Numbered from the stretch's first letter, positions 1 through 12,837 are shown. The stretch: 64,000 nucleotides of DNA from Hyphomicrobiales bacterium (GCA_900473795.1 UCMT01000005.1:372001-436000), one strand, 5' to 3'. Notes: generated from the letters alone by a model not told the origin. Program-made: numbers and translations.

Positions 1-782
1 AAATGGTTGGCGGTGTCGGCGGTGAGCACAAGTCCCTTGCCTTCCGATTCGATCTTGAAAATCATGTGGCCAGGCGAATGGCCGAACGCGGCCACGCTCG
101 TGATACCGGGGACCACGTCCGCGCCATCGCCGATGAAGGTGGTCTTTTCCGCCAGCGGCACGACATTCTTCAGCACGCCCTTGTGCCCGTTCTCGGCCAG
201 CGTCCCGACACGGGCGTCGTCCTTCCAGAAATCGAACTCCTTTTGGCCAGTGACATAGCGGGCGTTCTTGAAGGCCGGTGCGCCGCCCTCCATCAACCCG
301 CCGATATGGTCACCATGCATATGGGTGATGACGACGACGCTGACCTGGTCCGGGCTGTAACCAGCCGCCTTCAAGCCTTCCAGGAGATGCCCCGCACCGG
401 CCTGCCGCCCGCCCTCACCGAGGCCGGTGTCGAACAGGACGACGTCCGACCCGGTATCGATCAACGTCGGCGAAAAGCCGTTGACGAACTTGTCGGTTGG
501 CAGAAAATTCGCCTTCAGCAACTCGCCAACCGTTTCCGGCGTCTGATTGGTGCCGAAGGTTTCCTCCGGTTTCTCACCGATGCGGATCCCGTCGCTGATG
601 ACGGTGACGTTAAAGGTGCCGATCTTGAAGGAGCTGGTCTTGCCTGCCGGTGATGTCATTCCGTCTGCTTTCGGTTCGCTCTGGGCAAAGGCAGCCCTGT
701 TCATAACAAAAGGCGTGGCCAATGCGCCTGCTGCTGCCGTGCCAAACAGAGCGCGGCGGCTCAAGGAAATAGATGTGGTCAT
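1..782 (-). CDS. Tat-exported MBL-fold metallo-hydrolase (3' end cut by window)
   Basis: Metallo-beta-lactamase-fold hydrolase, probably periplasmic. Read on the minus strand from ATG at 782, preceded by a GGGAGAA ribosome site. The first 35 residues form a twin-arginine signal (SRRALFG followed by a hydrophobic Ala-rich stretch ending AFAQ). The zinc-binding motif THMHGDHIGG (HxHxDH) lies near residue 155, and a further metal-ligand region with GHSPGHM appears near residue 240. The family includes lactonases, arylsulfatase-like and glyoxalase-II-like enzymes, and the substrate cannot be told from this sequence. The gene runs off the left edge, so its C-terminus is missing. It is divergent from the MFS gene at 933, with about 150 bp between them for promoters. 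Confidence 0.85.
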   Translation of the reverse strand, partial: MTTSISLSRRALFGTAAAGALATPFVMNRAAFAQSEPKADGMTSPAGKTSSFKIGTFNVTVISDGIRIGEKPEETFGTNQTPETVGELLKANFLPTDKFVNGFSPTLIDTGSDVVLFDTGLGEGGRQAGAGHLLEGLKAAGYSPDQVSVVVITHMHGDHIGGLMEGGAPAFKNARYVTGQKEFDFWKDDARVGTLAENGHKGVLKNVVPLAEKTTFIGDGADVVPGITSVAAFGHSPGHMIFKIESEGKGLVLTADTANH

Positions 783-932
783 GAATGTTCTCCCTCAGTG
801 ACCGGAATTGGAGTGCCGCAGCCTCCATTCGGCAAGGCAACATCTAGGGTCTTGACAGAAGAAGTGGGACGGCCTCACACGGATGTGATCGCAAGTTGAG
901 CATGGCAACGGGATTTTCGCCCGAAAGAGACT

Positions 933-2387
933 ATGTTCCGATCGCTCAGCCGTACCCCGTCCAAGGCCGTTCGCATGAATCGCATCGTCCCGATGATCCT
1001 CGCCGTCGCTCTGTTCATGGAGCAGATGGACTCCACCGTCATAGCGACATCGCTGCCCGCGATCGCCCATGACCTCGGCGTCGGACCGATCACGCTGAAG
1101 CTGGCGCTGACCTCCTACATGGTGTCGCTGGCGATCTTCATTCCCTTGAGCGGCTGGATGGCCGACCGGTTCGGCGCCAAGCGGGTGTTTCGTGCCGCCA
1201 TCCTCGTTTTCATTCTCGGTTCGATCTTCTGCGCCTTCGCCGGCAGCCTCTTTGCCTTCGTTCTCGCACGCTTCCTGCAGGGCATGGGCGGGGCGATGAT
1301 GACGCCGGTCGCGCGCCTCGTCCTGGTTCGCAGCACCCGGCGCAGCGAACTGGTCGGCGCCATGGCGCTGCTGACGATCCCGGCTTTGGTCGGCCCATTG
1401 GCGGGACCGCCACTCGGGGGGTTCATCACCACCTATTTCTCCTGGCACTGGATCTTTCTCATCAACGTGCCGGTCGGCGTGGCCGGCTACGTCCTGTCGG
1501 GCATTTACCTGCCGGAAATCAACGGCGCAGCGCCGCCGCCGATCGACATCAAGGGCTTCTTTCTGAGTGCGATTGCCGCCTCCGGCACCATGTTCGGCCT
1601 GTCGGTGATGAGCCTGCCGGCGCTGCCGCCGCAGATCGGTGCCGCAGCCGCTGTCATCGGTCTTGCTTGCGGCCTTCTCTATGTCCGCCACGCGCGGCGG
1701 CACCCGGCACCGCTGCTTGACCTCAACCTGTTCGAGGACAGCGCCTTCCGCGCCGCGGCGATCGGCGGAACACTGTTTCGCATCTCGGTCGGCGCGGTGC
1801 CCTTCCTGATGCCGTTGATGCTGCAGGTCGGCTTCGGCCTGACGCCGTTCCAGTCCGGCATGATCACCTTTGTCGGCGCCATCGGCGCGCTGACGACGAA
1901 ATTCTTCGCCAAGCGCGTGCTGATCTTCGCCGGCTTCCGCACAACGCTGATCGTCGCCTGCATCACCGGCACGGTGCTGACCTTCATAAACGGCCTCTTC
2001 ACCCCGGCAACGCCCTATCTGGTGATGGCGTTCATCCTGCTGCTGGCCGGCTTTGCCCGCTCGTTCTTCTTCACCAGCGTCAACGCGCTTTCCTTCGCCG
2101 ACATTCCGGATTCGGATGCCAGCAAGGCGACCGCGATGAGCGCGGTGTTGCAGCAGATGAGCCTTGCCTTCGGTGTTGCCGTCGCCGGCGCGATCCTCGA
2201 AATCGAGACGACGCTGACCGGATCGAAGCTGGAACTGAAGGATTTCCAGATCGCCTTCATGCTGATCTCGGCCATTACACTTTCGGCAGTCATCCCGCTG
2301 ATCGGCATGTCGAAGACGGCAGGCGCTTCGGTCTCCGGTCACCGGAGGCACCAGGAGCCGGAAACGGAAACGATTGCCGTCAAATAG
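933..2387 (+). CDS. MFS transporter, DHA2 (EmrB/QacA) type
   Basis: Inner-membrane proton-driven exporter of the major facilitator superfamily, 484 residues. Many hydrophobic helices follow one another from about residue 18. The early segment ALFMEQMDSTVIATSLPAI contains the D-x-T signature of DHA2 drug exporters, and the loop between helices 2 and 3 carries GWMADRFGAKRV, the conserved MFS motif A. The length fits the 14-helix subgroup. The start at 933 follows GAAAGAG; a second in-frame ATG at 975 (MNRIVPM) is an alternative. It stands alone and is divergent from the MBL-fold hydrolase. The substrate is not predictable. The long open frame opposite it is a GC-rich shadow. Confidence 0.85.
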   Translation: MFRSLSRTPSKAVRMNRIVPMILAVALFMEQMDSTVIATSLPAIAHDLGVGPITLKLALTSYMVSLAIFIPLSGWMADRFGAKRVFRAAILVFILGSIFCAFAGSLFAFVLARFLQGMGGAMMTPVARLVLVRSTRRSELVGAMALLTIPALVGPLAGPPLGGFITTYFSWHWIFLINVPVGVAGYVLSGIYLPEINGAAPPPIDIKGFFLSAIAASGTMFGLSVMSLPALPPQIGAAAAVIGLACGLLYVRHARRHPAPLLDLNLFEDSAFRAAAIGGTLFRISVGAVPFLMPLMLQVGFGLTPFQSGMITFVGAIGALTTKFFAKRVLIFAGFRTTLIVACITGTVLTFINGLFTPATPYLVMAFILLLAGFARSFFFTSVNALSFADIPDSDASKATAMSAVLQQMSLAFGVAVAGAILEIETTLTGSKLELKDFQIAFMLISAITLSAVIPLIGMSKTAGASVSGHRRHQEPETETIAVK

Positions 2388-2528
2388 CGACAGGAGACCT
2401 ATTCCCCAGTCCCTGATTTAAAATATGGAACTGGCTTTCTGTTAAAACGAAAGCTCTCGCAACTGGCCGTTCCTGGGCTAGTTGGGATTTTGCGAAATCT
2501 AAATTGCTGGGCCAAAGGGAGATTTTAT

Positions 2529-2842
2529 ATGACGAACGAGGTCGATGCCGAGTTTTACAATCGAGCGGACGCGATAATCCATTTGGCGAATAATCACCTT
2601 GAGCACATAGAGGCCGGTAAGGCCAGGCTTCGCTCATGTACGCCACGGCGAGATTCAACGCGTGGGTGAGTGCGCTGGGGTTCCCAAACGGAACTGAGAT
2701 GGAATGCCATCGTCACGAAACAATCGAATATTTCGTCAAGCAGTACCGTGCGATGCTGGAAGATAATTTGGACGATTATATTAGGAAGTTCGGCGAGTAT
2801 ATGTCGCCAGAAAGTCACGCGGAAAAGTCGCAAAACACCTGA
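2529..2842 (+). pseudogene. DUF3144 family protein, split by a frameshift
   Basis: Small cytoplasmic protein of unknown function resembling DUF3144. Reading starts at ATG 2529 behind a GGGAG site and gives MTNEVDAEFYNRADAIIHLANN and onward to about position 2630, then runs into a stop at 2667. The family sequence continues in another frame from about 2630 (SLMYATARFNAWVSA, then ETIEYFVKQYRAMLEDNLDDY) to the stop at 2842. Restoring one base between about 2615 and 2636 would give an intact protein of about 104 residues. Either the gene is broken or this is a sequencing error. The family assignment rests on remembered similarity. Confidence 0.7.
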
Positions 2843-2883
2843 AATCGGCGACGGCGCGTTCCACATTCGTCAGGTGTTGAGGC

Positions 2884-3267
2884 CTATTCCGGTCGCTCAC
2901 AGACCGCCGAGAGCTTGTTGCCATCGGGATCGCGGACATAGGCCGCGTAGAAATTTGCATGGAATGGTCTGAGGCCCGGCGCGCCCTCATCGCAGCCGCC
3001 ATGAGCCAGTGCCGCCTTATAGAATGCGTCGACGTCCGCCCGGCTCTCAGCGTCGAGTGCCACCATCGAACCATTGCCGATCGTCGCGGCATTCCGGTCA
3101 TGGGGCGTGACGACCCACAGCCGGCAGCGGGTATCGTTTTCGGCGCCATAGCCGATCTCGACATCGTCCTGCTTGCGGCGCTTCAGCCCGAGCGGAGCCA
3201 AAGCCGCATCGTAGAAAATCCGCGCGCGCTCGAGATCATTGGAGCCGATGGTCACATAGAGCAGCAT
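2884..3267 (-). CDS. VOC family (glyoxalase/bleomycin-resistance-like) protein
   Basis: 127-residue single-domain vicinal-oxygen-chelate protein: MLLYVTIGSNDLERARIFYDAAL at the N-terminus and YVRDPDGNKLSAVC at the C-terminus are typical of the glyoxalase/dioxygenase fold. The start at 3267 was chosen because the domain begins there; an upstream extension in the same frame would be basic and low-complexity. It lies four bases downstream of the rlmE stop and is probably co-transcribed with ppx and rlmE. The substrate is unknown. Members may be metal-dependent isomerases, dioxygenases or antibiotic-binding proteins. Confidence 0.85.
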   Translation of the reverse strand: MLLYVTIGSNDLERARIFYDAALAPLGLKRRKQDDVEIGYGAENDTRCRLWVVTPHDRNAATIGNGSMVALDAESRADVDAFYKAALAHGGCDEGAPGLRPFHANFYAAYVRDPDGNKLSAVCERPE

Positions 3268-3271
3268 GGCA

Positions 3272-4027
3272 TTACTCCGCCGGCGCTTCGTCGAGATCTT
3301 CCGAGACGTCTTCACGGCTCGCCCCGGCCTCGGCCTGACGTCCCTTGAAGCCCTTGGCAAGCAGGAACATTTCGACCGATTCCGCCCGCGATGAGGCAGG
3401 CTTCACATGGATCACCTGCTTGAAATTCTGCTTCAGGAGATTGAGAAGCTCGCGCTCGGTTCCGCCCTGGAAGGTCTTCGCCAGAAAATGGCCGCCCGGC
3501 CCCAGAACGTCGATGGCAAAATAGGCTGCGACCTCGCAGAGATGCATGGTGCGGATATGGTCGGTCTGGCGGTGGCCCGTCGTCGGCGCCGCCATGTCGG
3601 AGAGAACGAGGTCCGGCGTGCCGCCCAGGGCCTCCATGATCTTGTCCGGCGCCGTCGGGTCGAGAAAATCGAGCTGGAAGATATGGACGCCCGGCAGCGG
3701 ATCCATCGCCAGAAAGTCGATGGCGACGACCTTCGGCTCCGCGTCGGTCGACCGCGTCACGTTGGCGGCGATCTGAGACCAGCTCCCGGGAGCGGCGCCG
3801 AGATCGATGATGCGTCGCGCGCCGGAGAGAATCTTGTGCTTCTCGTCGATTTCGAGCAGCTTGAAGGCGGCACGGGCGCGATAGCCTTCAAGCTGGGCAC
3901 GCTGCACGTAGGGATCGTTGATATGCCGCTCTATCCAGCGCCGCGACGACGCCTTCAGCTTGCCCTTCTTGACTTTCTGGCCAAGCTTGCGCCCGGTGCG
4001 GTTTCCGCCGATCGGGGGTTTTGTCAT
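3272..4027 (-). CDS. rlmE: 23S rRNA (uridine-2'-O-)methyltransferase RlmE
   Basis: FtsJ/RrmJ family SAM-dependent enzyme that 2'-O-methylates a uridine in the A-loop of 23S rRNA. 251 residues. The SAM motif [11 protein letters not shown] is near residue 75. The K-D-K-E catalytic positions are visible in [21 protein letters not shown] and LAKTFQGG, with the final Glu in [18 protein letters not shown]. The N-terminus is a basic extension ([14 protein letters not shown]), common in alphaproteobacterial copies. Its ATG overlaps the ppx stop (ATGA at 4024-4027), so the two are translationally coupled. Such coupling of Ppx/GppA with RlmE is, as I recall, frequent in Rhizobiales. Confidence 0.95.
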   Translation of the reverse strand: MTKPPIGGNRTGRKLGQKVKKGKLKASSRRWIERHINDPYVQRAQLEGYRARAAFKLLEIDEKHKILSGARRIIDLGAAPGSWSQIAANVTRSTDAEPKVVAIDFLAMDPLPGVHIFQLDFLDPTAPDKIMEALGGTPDLVLSDMAAPTTGHRQTDHIRTMHLCEVAAYFAIDVLGPGGHFLAKTFQGGTERELLNLLKQNFKQVIHVKPASSRAESVEMFLLAKGFKGRQAEAGASREDVSEDLDEAPAE

Positions 4028-5637
4028 TGCGTCTTTCCTTCGTGGGAAGCGTACGGAGCGGGGCCGCGCGCAGGCCGGCGGGCGCGGCCGCGCCGCCAGA
4101 CGCCGTCATCGGCCATCATGTCGGTGAGTAGCCCTTCGCGCAGGCCCCGGTCGGCGACGCGCATCCGTTCCGACGGCCAGCGGCGGCGAATGGCTTCGAG
4201 AATGGCACAACCGGCCAGCACCAGATCGGCGCGATCCGGGCCGATGCAGGGGTTGGCGGCTCGCGCGGTGAAATCCCAGGAGAGAAGCCGTGCCTGCATG
4301 GCCGAAACCTCGTCATCCGACAGCCACAACCCATCCACTTTACGGCGGTCATACCGCGGCAGGTCGAGATGGACGCCGGCGAGCGTCGTCACCGTGCCGG
4401 ACGTACCGATCAGGTGGAAGCCGTTCTCGTCGCCGGGATTGTCGAGCGTGTGGATTTCCGGGCAGTCGAATTTGTCGAGCATGCCCTGAACTTCGACGAC
4501 CATCGCCTCGAAACTCTCCGGCGTGACATGCTGGCCGCCATGACGTTCGGACAGCGTCACCACGCCGACCGGCAGCGATGTCCAGTGCGTGATGTGGTTG
4601 GCAAGGCGGCTGGAGCGATTCTCGCCGATCTTGATGACGGCGATCTCCGAGGAGCCGCCACCGATATCGAACAGAACCACGGATTTCGTTTCGCGCCCGA
4701 CCAGCGACGAGCAACCGGACACGGCAAGCCGCGCCTCGGTCTCGCGGGTGATGATCTCAAGTTCCAGGCCGGTCTCGGCAAACACCCGCTCAAGAAAAGC
4801 CTCGCCGTTTTCGGCAGCGCGGGTCGCCTCGGTGGCGATCAATCGCGTCTTGCGGATTTCGCGCGTCTTCAGCTTGGCGGCGCAGACCTTCAGCGCCTCG
4901 ATCGAGCGGTCCATGGCATCCTGCGACAGGCGGCCGGAGGCGCCGAGCCCCTCGCCGAGCCGCACGATGCGCGAAAAGGCATCGACGACGCGGAACTGGC
5001 CCGGTCGCGTCGGCTGCGCGATCAAAAGGCGGCAATTGTTGGTACCAAGATCGAGCGCCGCATAGAGCGGCGAGGCCGAATCAAAGCCAAGGGGCGCGGT
5101 CTGGCCGCTGCCGCGGCGGTCCTCGCGCGCAATCTGGGAAAATGCCGGCCGCTCCTCCGCCCGCACAATCGGCGCAGGGCTCGGTTGCGGCGCCCGAGTT
5201 GATGCCTCCGCGCCCGGCCGCATCTTGTCTGCAGTTGCAAGCGGTCGCCCCTGCAGGCTGCGGCGCTGCCGGTGTTTCTTGTTGCGTTTTCGGCTGGAGT
5301 GGTGTTCGGCACCGGGATCCGCCGCCTGCTTCGTTGTGGAAACCTCGGCGGCGTGATTTACAGTGGCCACTTGCTGACCCTGCCCCGATTTGGCGCGGCG
5401 CCTGCGTTTGCGTTTGCGGACCGGTTCCCCGGTCGCATCTTTCACTTCGGGACGCCCTGTTGCTCCGGCATTGCCGGAGGAACTGGCATTCGCAGAGGCC
5501 ATGCGCGACGGTTTTCCCCGTCTGCGCTTGCCTTTGCCGGAACGGGACGGTGTCTGCCCCTCGTTGCGGCCTGCTGCCGACGCCCCGGAAACGGACGGCT
5601 TCTCGCCGCTGTCGGGGTCTCTCACGTGTCTGTCCAT
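4024..5637 (-). CDS. ppx: Ppx/GppA family exopolyphosphatase with long basic N-terminus
   Basis: Hydrolyses inorganic polyphosphate and/or pppGpp, so linked to the stringent response; cytoplasmic. The ASKHA-fold phosphate loop [16 protein letters not shown] begins near residue 192 of 537, the second loop [12 protein letters not shown] lies near residue 310, and the catalytic Glu region is [10 protein letters not shown]. The first roughly 190 residues are low-complexity and rich in Arg, Lys, Ser, Gly and Pro (for example [11 protein letters not shown]), probably disordered and nucleic-acid-binding. The start at 5637 ([11 protein letters not shown]) is chosen over 5721; neither has a strong ribosome site. 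First gene of ppx-rlmE-VOC. Confidence 0.85.
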   Translation of the reverse strand: MDRHVRDPDSGEKPSVSGASAAGRNEGQTPSRSGKGKRRRGKPSRMASANASSSGNAGATGRPEVKDATGEPVRKRKRRRRAKSGQGQQVATVNHAAEVSTTKQAADPGAEHHSSRKRNKKHRQRRSLQGRPLATADKMRPGAEASTRAPQPSPAPIVRAEERPAFSQIAREDRRGSGQTAPLGFDSASPLYAALDLGTNNCRLLIAQPTRPGQFRVVDAFSRIVRLGEGLGASGRLSQDAMDRSIEALKVCAAKLKTREIRKTRLIATEATRAAENGEAFLERVFAETGLELEIITRETEARLAVSGCSSLVGRETKSVVLFDIGGGSSEIAVIKIGENRSSRLANHITHWTSLPVGVVTLSERHGGQHVTPESFEAMVVEVQGMLDKFDCPEIHTLDNPGDENGFHLIGTSGTVTTLAGVHLDLPRYDRRKVDGLWLSDDEVSAMQARLLSWDFTARAANPCIGPDRADLVLAGCAILEAIRRRWPSERMRVADRGLREGLLTDMMADDGVWRRGRARRPARGPAPYASHEGKTQ

Positions 5638-5893
5638 TGCGCCGCGCGGAACGATCGCCGCTCGAGGCGCTCTCTTGATTTTCGTTGGCCGGACTTTACC
5701 AGTGCAGCCCGCTTTCGCCAAATTCTTTTTGTGCAGCGCCCGGATGCCTAAATTCCGGCGTCATCGCATGGATCGCACGCCTGCGGAATTTGCGTGGGCA
5801 AAGGACATTTTTTCCCAAAATCTATTGCATCCGCCGATCTTTTGTTTATAAGCCCGCTTCACCGGCTGGGCGGCACGCTCGCTCACGCAGTTT

Positions 5894-5967
5894 TGGGGAA
5901 TAGGTTAACGGTAGACCCACGGACTCTGACTCCGTTAGTCCTGGTTCGAATCCAGGTTCCCCAGCCA
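5894..5967 (+). tRNA. tRNA-Gln (anticodon CTG)
   Basis: 74-nt cloverleaf with encoded CCA. The acceptor TGGGGAA (5894-5900) pairs with TTCCCCA (5957-5963), followed by G and CCA. The anticodon stem ACGGA/TCCGT encloses loop CTCTGAC with anticodon CTG. The T arm contains GGTTCGAATCC. It lies between ppx (divergent) and the aldo/keto reductase block. No integrase gene is seen next to it. Confidence 0.95.
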
Positions 5968-6224
5968 ATTCTCTCTAAAAGCCCTTAATTCCTTGATTTT
6001 CCAGTCGTGCCGGATATCGTTTTGGCATCATCGGCGACCTGATGCCCACAGGTGATACCCACGCCGAATGATGCCGGTGAGCGTCGCCGGTAGCGAGCAA
6101 GGGCAAACACCCCATCGCAGCCCACCACGACGGCATCGCCACCGGAGCGACCTTCAGGTTGAGCTTTGCCATCCGGCTTTCTCCACTTGGGCCGCCACCA
6201 GGCCGGGGCGGCCCCCGAGGCCCC

Positions 6225-8698
<2,474 letters not shown>

Positions 8699-8778
8699 GT
8701 TGGTTTCCGGGAGAAAGGACAGGAGCGGCGGGGTGCCGCTGCTTCGATATCCGGAGTCTAGCGGTTGAGGTCGTTTTC

Positions 8779-8795
8779 GATTAGCGGCTATAATC
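8779..8795. promoter_or_regulatory. Dyad GATTA-N7-TAATC, candidate LysR operator
   Basis: Perfect 5-bp inverted repeat with 7-bp spacer in the divergent region between the MFS exporter and LysR genes. It contains a T-N11-A core (8781-8793), the general LysR-type binding pattern. Assignment is inferred from position and symmetry only. Confidence 0.5.
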
Positions 8796-8806
8796 CGCAT
8801 GAACCT

Positions 8807-8821
8807 ATTAGATGGACTAAT
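8807..8821. promoter_or_regulatory. Dyad ATTAG-N5-CTAAT next to lysR start
   Basis: Perfect 5-bp inverted repeat ending three bases before the LysR ATG at 8824, where bound regulator could block its own translation start or promoter. The flanking octamer CCTATTAG (8804-8811) recurs as its reverse complement CTAATAGG at 9770-9777, upstream of the cupin gene, hinting at a shared operator. Confidence 0.45.
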
Positions 8822-8823
8822 GA

Positions 8824-9717
8824 ATGCCCCAGGAGAACTTCAACGACCTCGTCGCCTTCCTCGCAGTCGCACGGGAACAGAGCTTCACCAAGGCTGCGGC
8901 GAAGCTGGGCGTCTCGCAGTCGGCGCTCAGCCAGACCGTTCGCGGGCTGGAGGCCCGCCTTGGCATCCGGCTCCTGACGCGCACGACCCGCAGTGTCTCG
9001 CCGACCCAAGCCGGAGAGCGTCTGCTCAATACAATAGGGCCTCGGTTCGAAGAGATCGAGGCGGAGCTCGGCGCGCTCAGCGAACTGAAGGACAGCCCCT
9101 CGGGCACGATCCGGATCACGGCAGGCGAACATCCCGCCATCTCCGTTGTTGCGCCGGCCATCCGGAAACTGGCCGTCGACTACCCCGACATCAATGTCGA
9201 GGTCATCGTCGATTACGGCCTGACAGATATCGTCGCGGAACGTTACGACGCGGGCATCCGGCTTGGGGAGCAGGTCGCCAAGGATATGATCGCAGTGAAG
9301 GTGAGCAGCGACATGCGGATGGCGGTCGTCGGCGCGCCGGCCTATTTCGAGCGCCACGGACGGCCGGAAACACCACAGGACCTGACCGGGCACAATTGCA
9401 TCAACATGCGGCTCCCCACCCGCGGCGGCATCTACCCCTGGGAGTTCGAGCGCGACGGGAGGGAAATCCGCGTCAGGGTCGATGGCCAGCTCGTCTTCAA
9501 CAACCTCGCGATGCGGATCGACGCTGTGCTCTCCGGCCTTGGCCTCGCCTATCTGCCGGAGGACCAGGCCATCGACCATCTCGCATCCGGCCGGCTTCAG
9601 CGCGTTCTCGAGGACTGGTGCGAACCCTTCCCCGGCTACCACCTCTACTATCCCAACCGCAGGCACGCTTCGCCCGCCTTCGCCCTCTTTGTGGAGGCCC
9701 TTCGGTTTCGCGGCTGA
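8824..9717 (+). CDS. LysR family transcriptional regulator
   Basis: 297-residue LysR-type regulator. Winged HTH at residues 1-60 (FLAVAREQSFTKAAAKLGVSQSALSQTVRGLEARLG), then the usual RTTRSVSPTQAGE wing, and a periplasmic-binding-protein-like effector domain from about residue 90. It belongs to the AaeR/DmlR-like group by its C-terminal style (LPEDQAIDHLASGRL). Divergent from the MFS-aldo/keto reductase pair and followed by the cupin/P460 genes, it probably controls one or both. Two perfect dyads lie in front of it. The effector is unknown. Confidence 0.9.
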   Translation: MPQENFNDLVAFLAVAREQSFTKAAAKLGVSQSALSQTVRGLEARLGIRLLTRTTRSVSPTQAGERLLNTIGPRFEEIEAELGALSELKDSPSGTIRITAGEHPAISVVAPAIRKLAVDYPDINVEVIVDYGLTDIVAERYDAGIRLGEQVAKDMIAVKVSSDMRMAVVGAPAYFERHGRPETPQDLTGHNCINMRLPTRGGIYPWEFERDGREIRVRVDGQLVFNNLAMRIDAVLSGLGLAYLPEDQAIDHLASGRLQRVLEDWCEPFPGYHLYYPNRRHASPAFALFVEALRFRG

Positions 9718-9857
9718 TCGAAGAATATCCCATCACCGCTTATCAACTGCTCGTGATTAATAAGCCTCCCTAATAGGCTCATACGGTTTCCGGCGGCTAA
9801 TGCTGCGGCGCCCACTCAGCTACCTTGGCGATGTCCAATGTGCTGAGAAGGAACCAG

Positions 9858-10343
9858 ATGACACGCGAACGCACCATCATCGCCGCCGCAATCACGACCG
9901 CCGCGCACCTGACCGCGACGGCTGCATTCGCCGAAAGCGGCGAGCAGATTTCGGTGCTGCATGCCGGCTCGCAACCTTCGAGCGCCGGCGCACCGGAGAC
10001 CTTCACCGGAACTGTCCGTGTCACGTCCCGCTTCAAAGGCACCGGTCCCGCGCGCATCGGCGGCGGCATCGTGTCCTTCGATCCAGGCGCGCGCACGGCA
10101 TGGCACAGCCATCCGCTCGGCCAGACCCTGTTCGTCACCACCGGTATCGGATTGGTCCAGCACTGGGGCGGAGACGCCCAGGAGATCAAGCCGGGCGACA
10201 TCGTCTGGATACCGCCTGGCGTCAAGCACTGGCACGGCGCGGCACCCGACGTCGGCATGTCCCATCTCGCCTTCTCGGAGGCGCTCGACGGCAAGGCGGT
10301 CGACTGGATGGAGCACGTGGCCGCCGACCAATACGCGAATTGA
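9858..10343 (+). CDS. Exported cupin-domain protein
   Basis: 161-residue small beta-barrel protein with a Sec-type signal (TIIAAAITTAAHLTATAAFAES). Cupin motif 1 appears as AWHSHPLGQTLFVTTG and motif 2 as PPGVKHWHGA, with His residues likely holding a metal. The start at 9858 is chosen over 9825 because AGAAGGA sits 7 bases upstream of it. Related cytoplasmic cupins accompany carboxymuconolactone decarboxylases or quinone-handling enzymes; here the neighbours are a c-type P460 cytochrome and reductases, so a periplasmic redox or detoxification role is inferred. Confidence 0.85.
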   Translation: MTRERTIIAAAITTAAHLTATAAFAESGEQISVLHAGSQPSSAGAPETFTGTVRVTSRFKGTGPARIGGGIVSFDPGARTAWHSHPLGQTLFVTTGIGLVQHWGGDAQEIKPGDIVWIPPGVKHWHGAAPDVGMSHLAFSEALDGKAVDWMEHVAADQYAN

Positions 10344-10373
10344 ACCTCCATCCCAGAACACGTCAGGCTACCA

Positions 10374-10859
10374 ATGACATTCAGCAAGACCAGACTTTCG
10401 CTTGTTGCGCTCGCGTTTTCGGCAGTTGCCGTCATGGGCATCGAGGTCCATGCCGAGACGAACCGAGTCCGGTTCCCGGAAAACCTCGACGACCTCGTGC
10501 ACTACACCACCGTACGCCGCGGCAATGTGACCGAACACATCATGACCACGCGCGAGGCGATCGACGCCGTCAAGCAGGGGCAGCCGATCCCCGACGGCAC
10601 GCATTTCGTGCTGGTCGACTACCGTGAGGGAAAGGTCCACCGGTACTTCGTGATGCAAAAGGGCGAAGGCTGGGGCAACGACTACGACGAGGGCCGGCGG
10701 ACGGAAGACTGGCAGTTCCAGTGGTTCTGGGCCGACCGATCGATCAACATGGACGAGAACACCGCGCGCTGCCAGTCCTGTCATTCCTCCCGTTCCGACG
10801 AAAACCATCTCTACACGTTCGATGCGCTTTCTGCGTTCCACGGCACGGTGATCGAATGA
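10374..10859 (+). CDS. Cytochrome P460 family protein
   Basis: 161-residue exported c-type heme protein. Signal peptide at residues 1-27 (ending EVHAE). A single heme-binding CQSCH occurs at 133-137. The body (RVRFPENLDDLVHYTTVRRG, then FVLVDYREGKVHRYFVMQKGEGWG) matches the P460 fold. Known P460 enzymes oxidise hydroxylamine or NO, and cytochrome c'-beta proteins of the same fold bind NO. Without the cross-linking Lys being identifiable by eye, catalysis cannot be asserted. It is 30 bp behind the cupin and 31 bp before the DUF4405 membrane protein, so one operon. Confidence 0.8.
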   Translation: MTFSKTRLSLVALAFSAVAVMGIEVHAETNRVRFPENLDDLVHYTTVRRGNVTEHIMTTREAIDAVKQGQPIPDGTHFVLVDYREGKVHRYFVMQKGEGWGNDYDEGRRTEDWQFQWFWADRSINMDENTARCQSCHSSRSDENHLYTFDALSAFHGTVIE

Positions 10860-10890
10860 CGGTCGCCGGCCATAGAGGGGAGCTTTCCCG

Positions 10891-11655
10891 ATGAACCCGG
10901 TGTTCCTGCTGCGCCTGGGCTTGGACTTTCTTGCCGTCGGCCTGTTCATGGCCGCGTTGGCCTACTGGTGGATGGACAACCGCGCGCACGAATTGATCGG
11001 AACGGGCATGTTCGCGCTGCTCTTCCTGCACAACATCTTCAATCGGCGCTGGTATGCGGGCATTCCGCGGATGCGGCGGCAGGCAAAGCCGCTCGTCACC
11101 TTCGGGCTGAACCTCACGCTGCTCGTGACGATGATGACCCTGCTAGCCACGAGCGTTCTGATCTCGCAGTCGCTTTTCGGGTTCCTCGCCATCGGCGGCC
11201 CCGATGCCAGGGATATCCATATCCTCGCCGCCTACTGGGCCCTGGTCATCGTCTCGATCCATCTGGGCCGTCATTGGGCGATCGTCATGAATGTCGTCCG
11301 AAGCCTGTGTGGTGTCCGTCGACCCCGCATCGAACGCACGGTGCTTCTCAGGCTCATGACCACGGCGATCGCAGCGTGTGGCGTCTACAGTTGCTTCGAA
11401 CTCGCCATCGGATCGCGGCTTCTCCTGATCCCCACGATGCAGTTCTGGGACTTCAACGAGGATGCCGCCGGGTTCTTTCTCCGCATCGGTTCCGTTGCCG
11501 GACTTTACGTCGCGGTTGGGCACTACGGCGTGACAGCTATCCAGGCTTTTCGACGCGGCCGTCCGCTCAGCCGACACCGGTGCGGCGGCAAGGGCCGAGC
11601 GGGGAGCGACATGACGGTGCCGTCGCCAATTCCGCTCAATCAACAGAGGACATGA
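10891..11655 (+). CDS. DUF4405 integral membrane protein (cytochrome b-like)
   Basis: 254-residue protein with about six hydrophobic helices. Conserved His residues occur in the helices: LLFLHNIFNRRW near residue 47, DIHILAAYWALVIVSIHLGRHW at 105-127, and GHYG near 210. This pattern suggests a heme-b or metal-binding membrane subunit, as proposed for DUF4405. It sits between a c-type cytochrome and a Tat-exported reductase, so it may hand electrons from the quinone pool to periplasmic partners; this is inference. The C-terminal 40 residues are polar and basic. The stop is 4 bp before the next gene. Confidence 0.75.
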   Translation: MNPVFLLRLGLDFLAVGLFMAALAYWWMDNRAHELIGTGMFALLFLHNIFNRRWYAGIPRMRRQAKPLVTFGLNLTLLVTMMTLLATSVLISQSLFGFLAIGGPDARDIHILAAYWALVIVSIHLGRHWAIVMNVVRSLCGVRRPRIERTVLLRLMTTAIAACGVYSCFELAIGSRLLLIPTMQFWDFNEDAAGFFLRIGSVAGLYVAVGHYGVTAIQAFRRGRPLSRHRCGGKGRAGSDMTVPSPIPLNQQRT

Positions 11656-11658
11656 GAG

Positions 11659-12810
<1,152 letters not shown>

Positions 12811-12837
12811 TCGTCGGACAACCTCTGACAGATCAAA

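Noticed and set aside
795-2351. 518-codon open frame opposite the MFS gene
   Set aside because: Low-complexity Arg/Gly/His/Glu composition, no domain; it is the GC-rich shadow of the exporter.
5894-6224. Possible integration site at the tRNA-Gln 3' end
   Set aside because: No integrase nearby and I could not see a direct repeat of the tRNA 3' end further right; a systematic repeat search would be needed.
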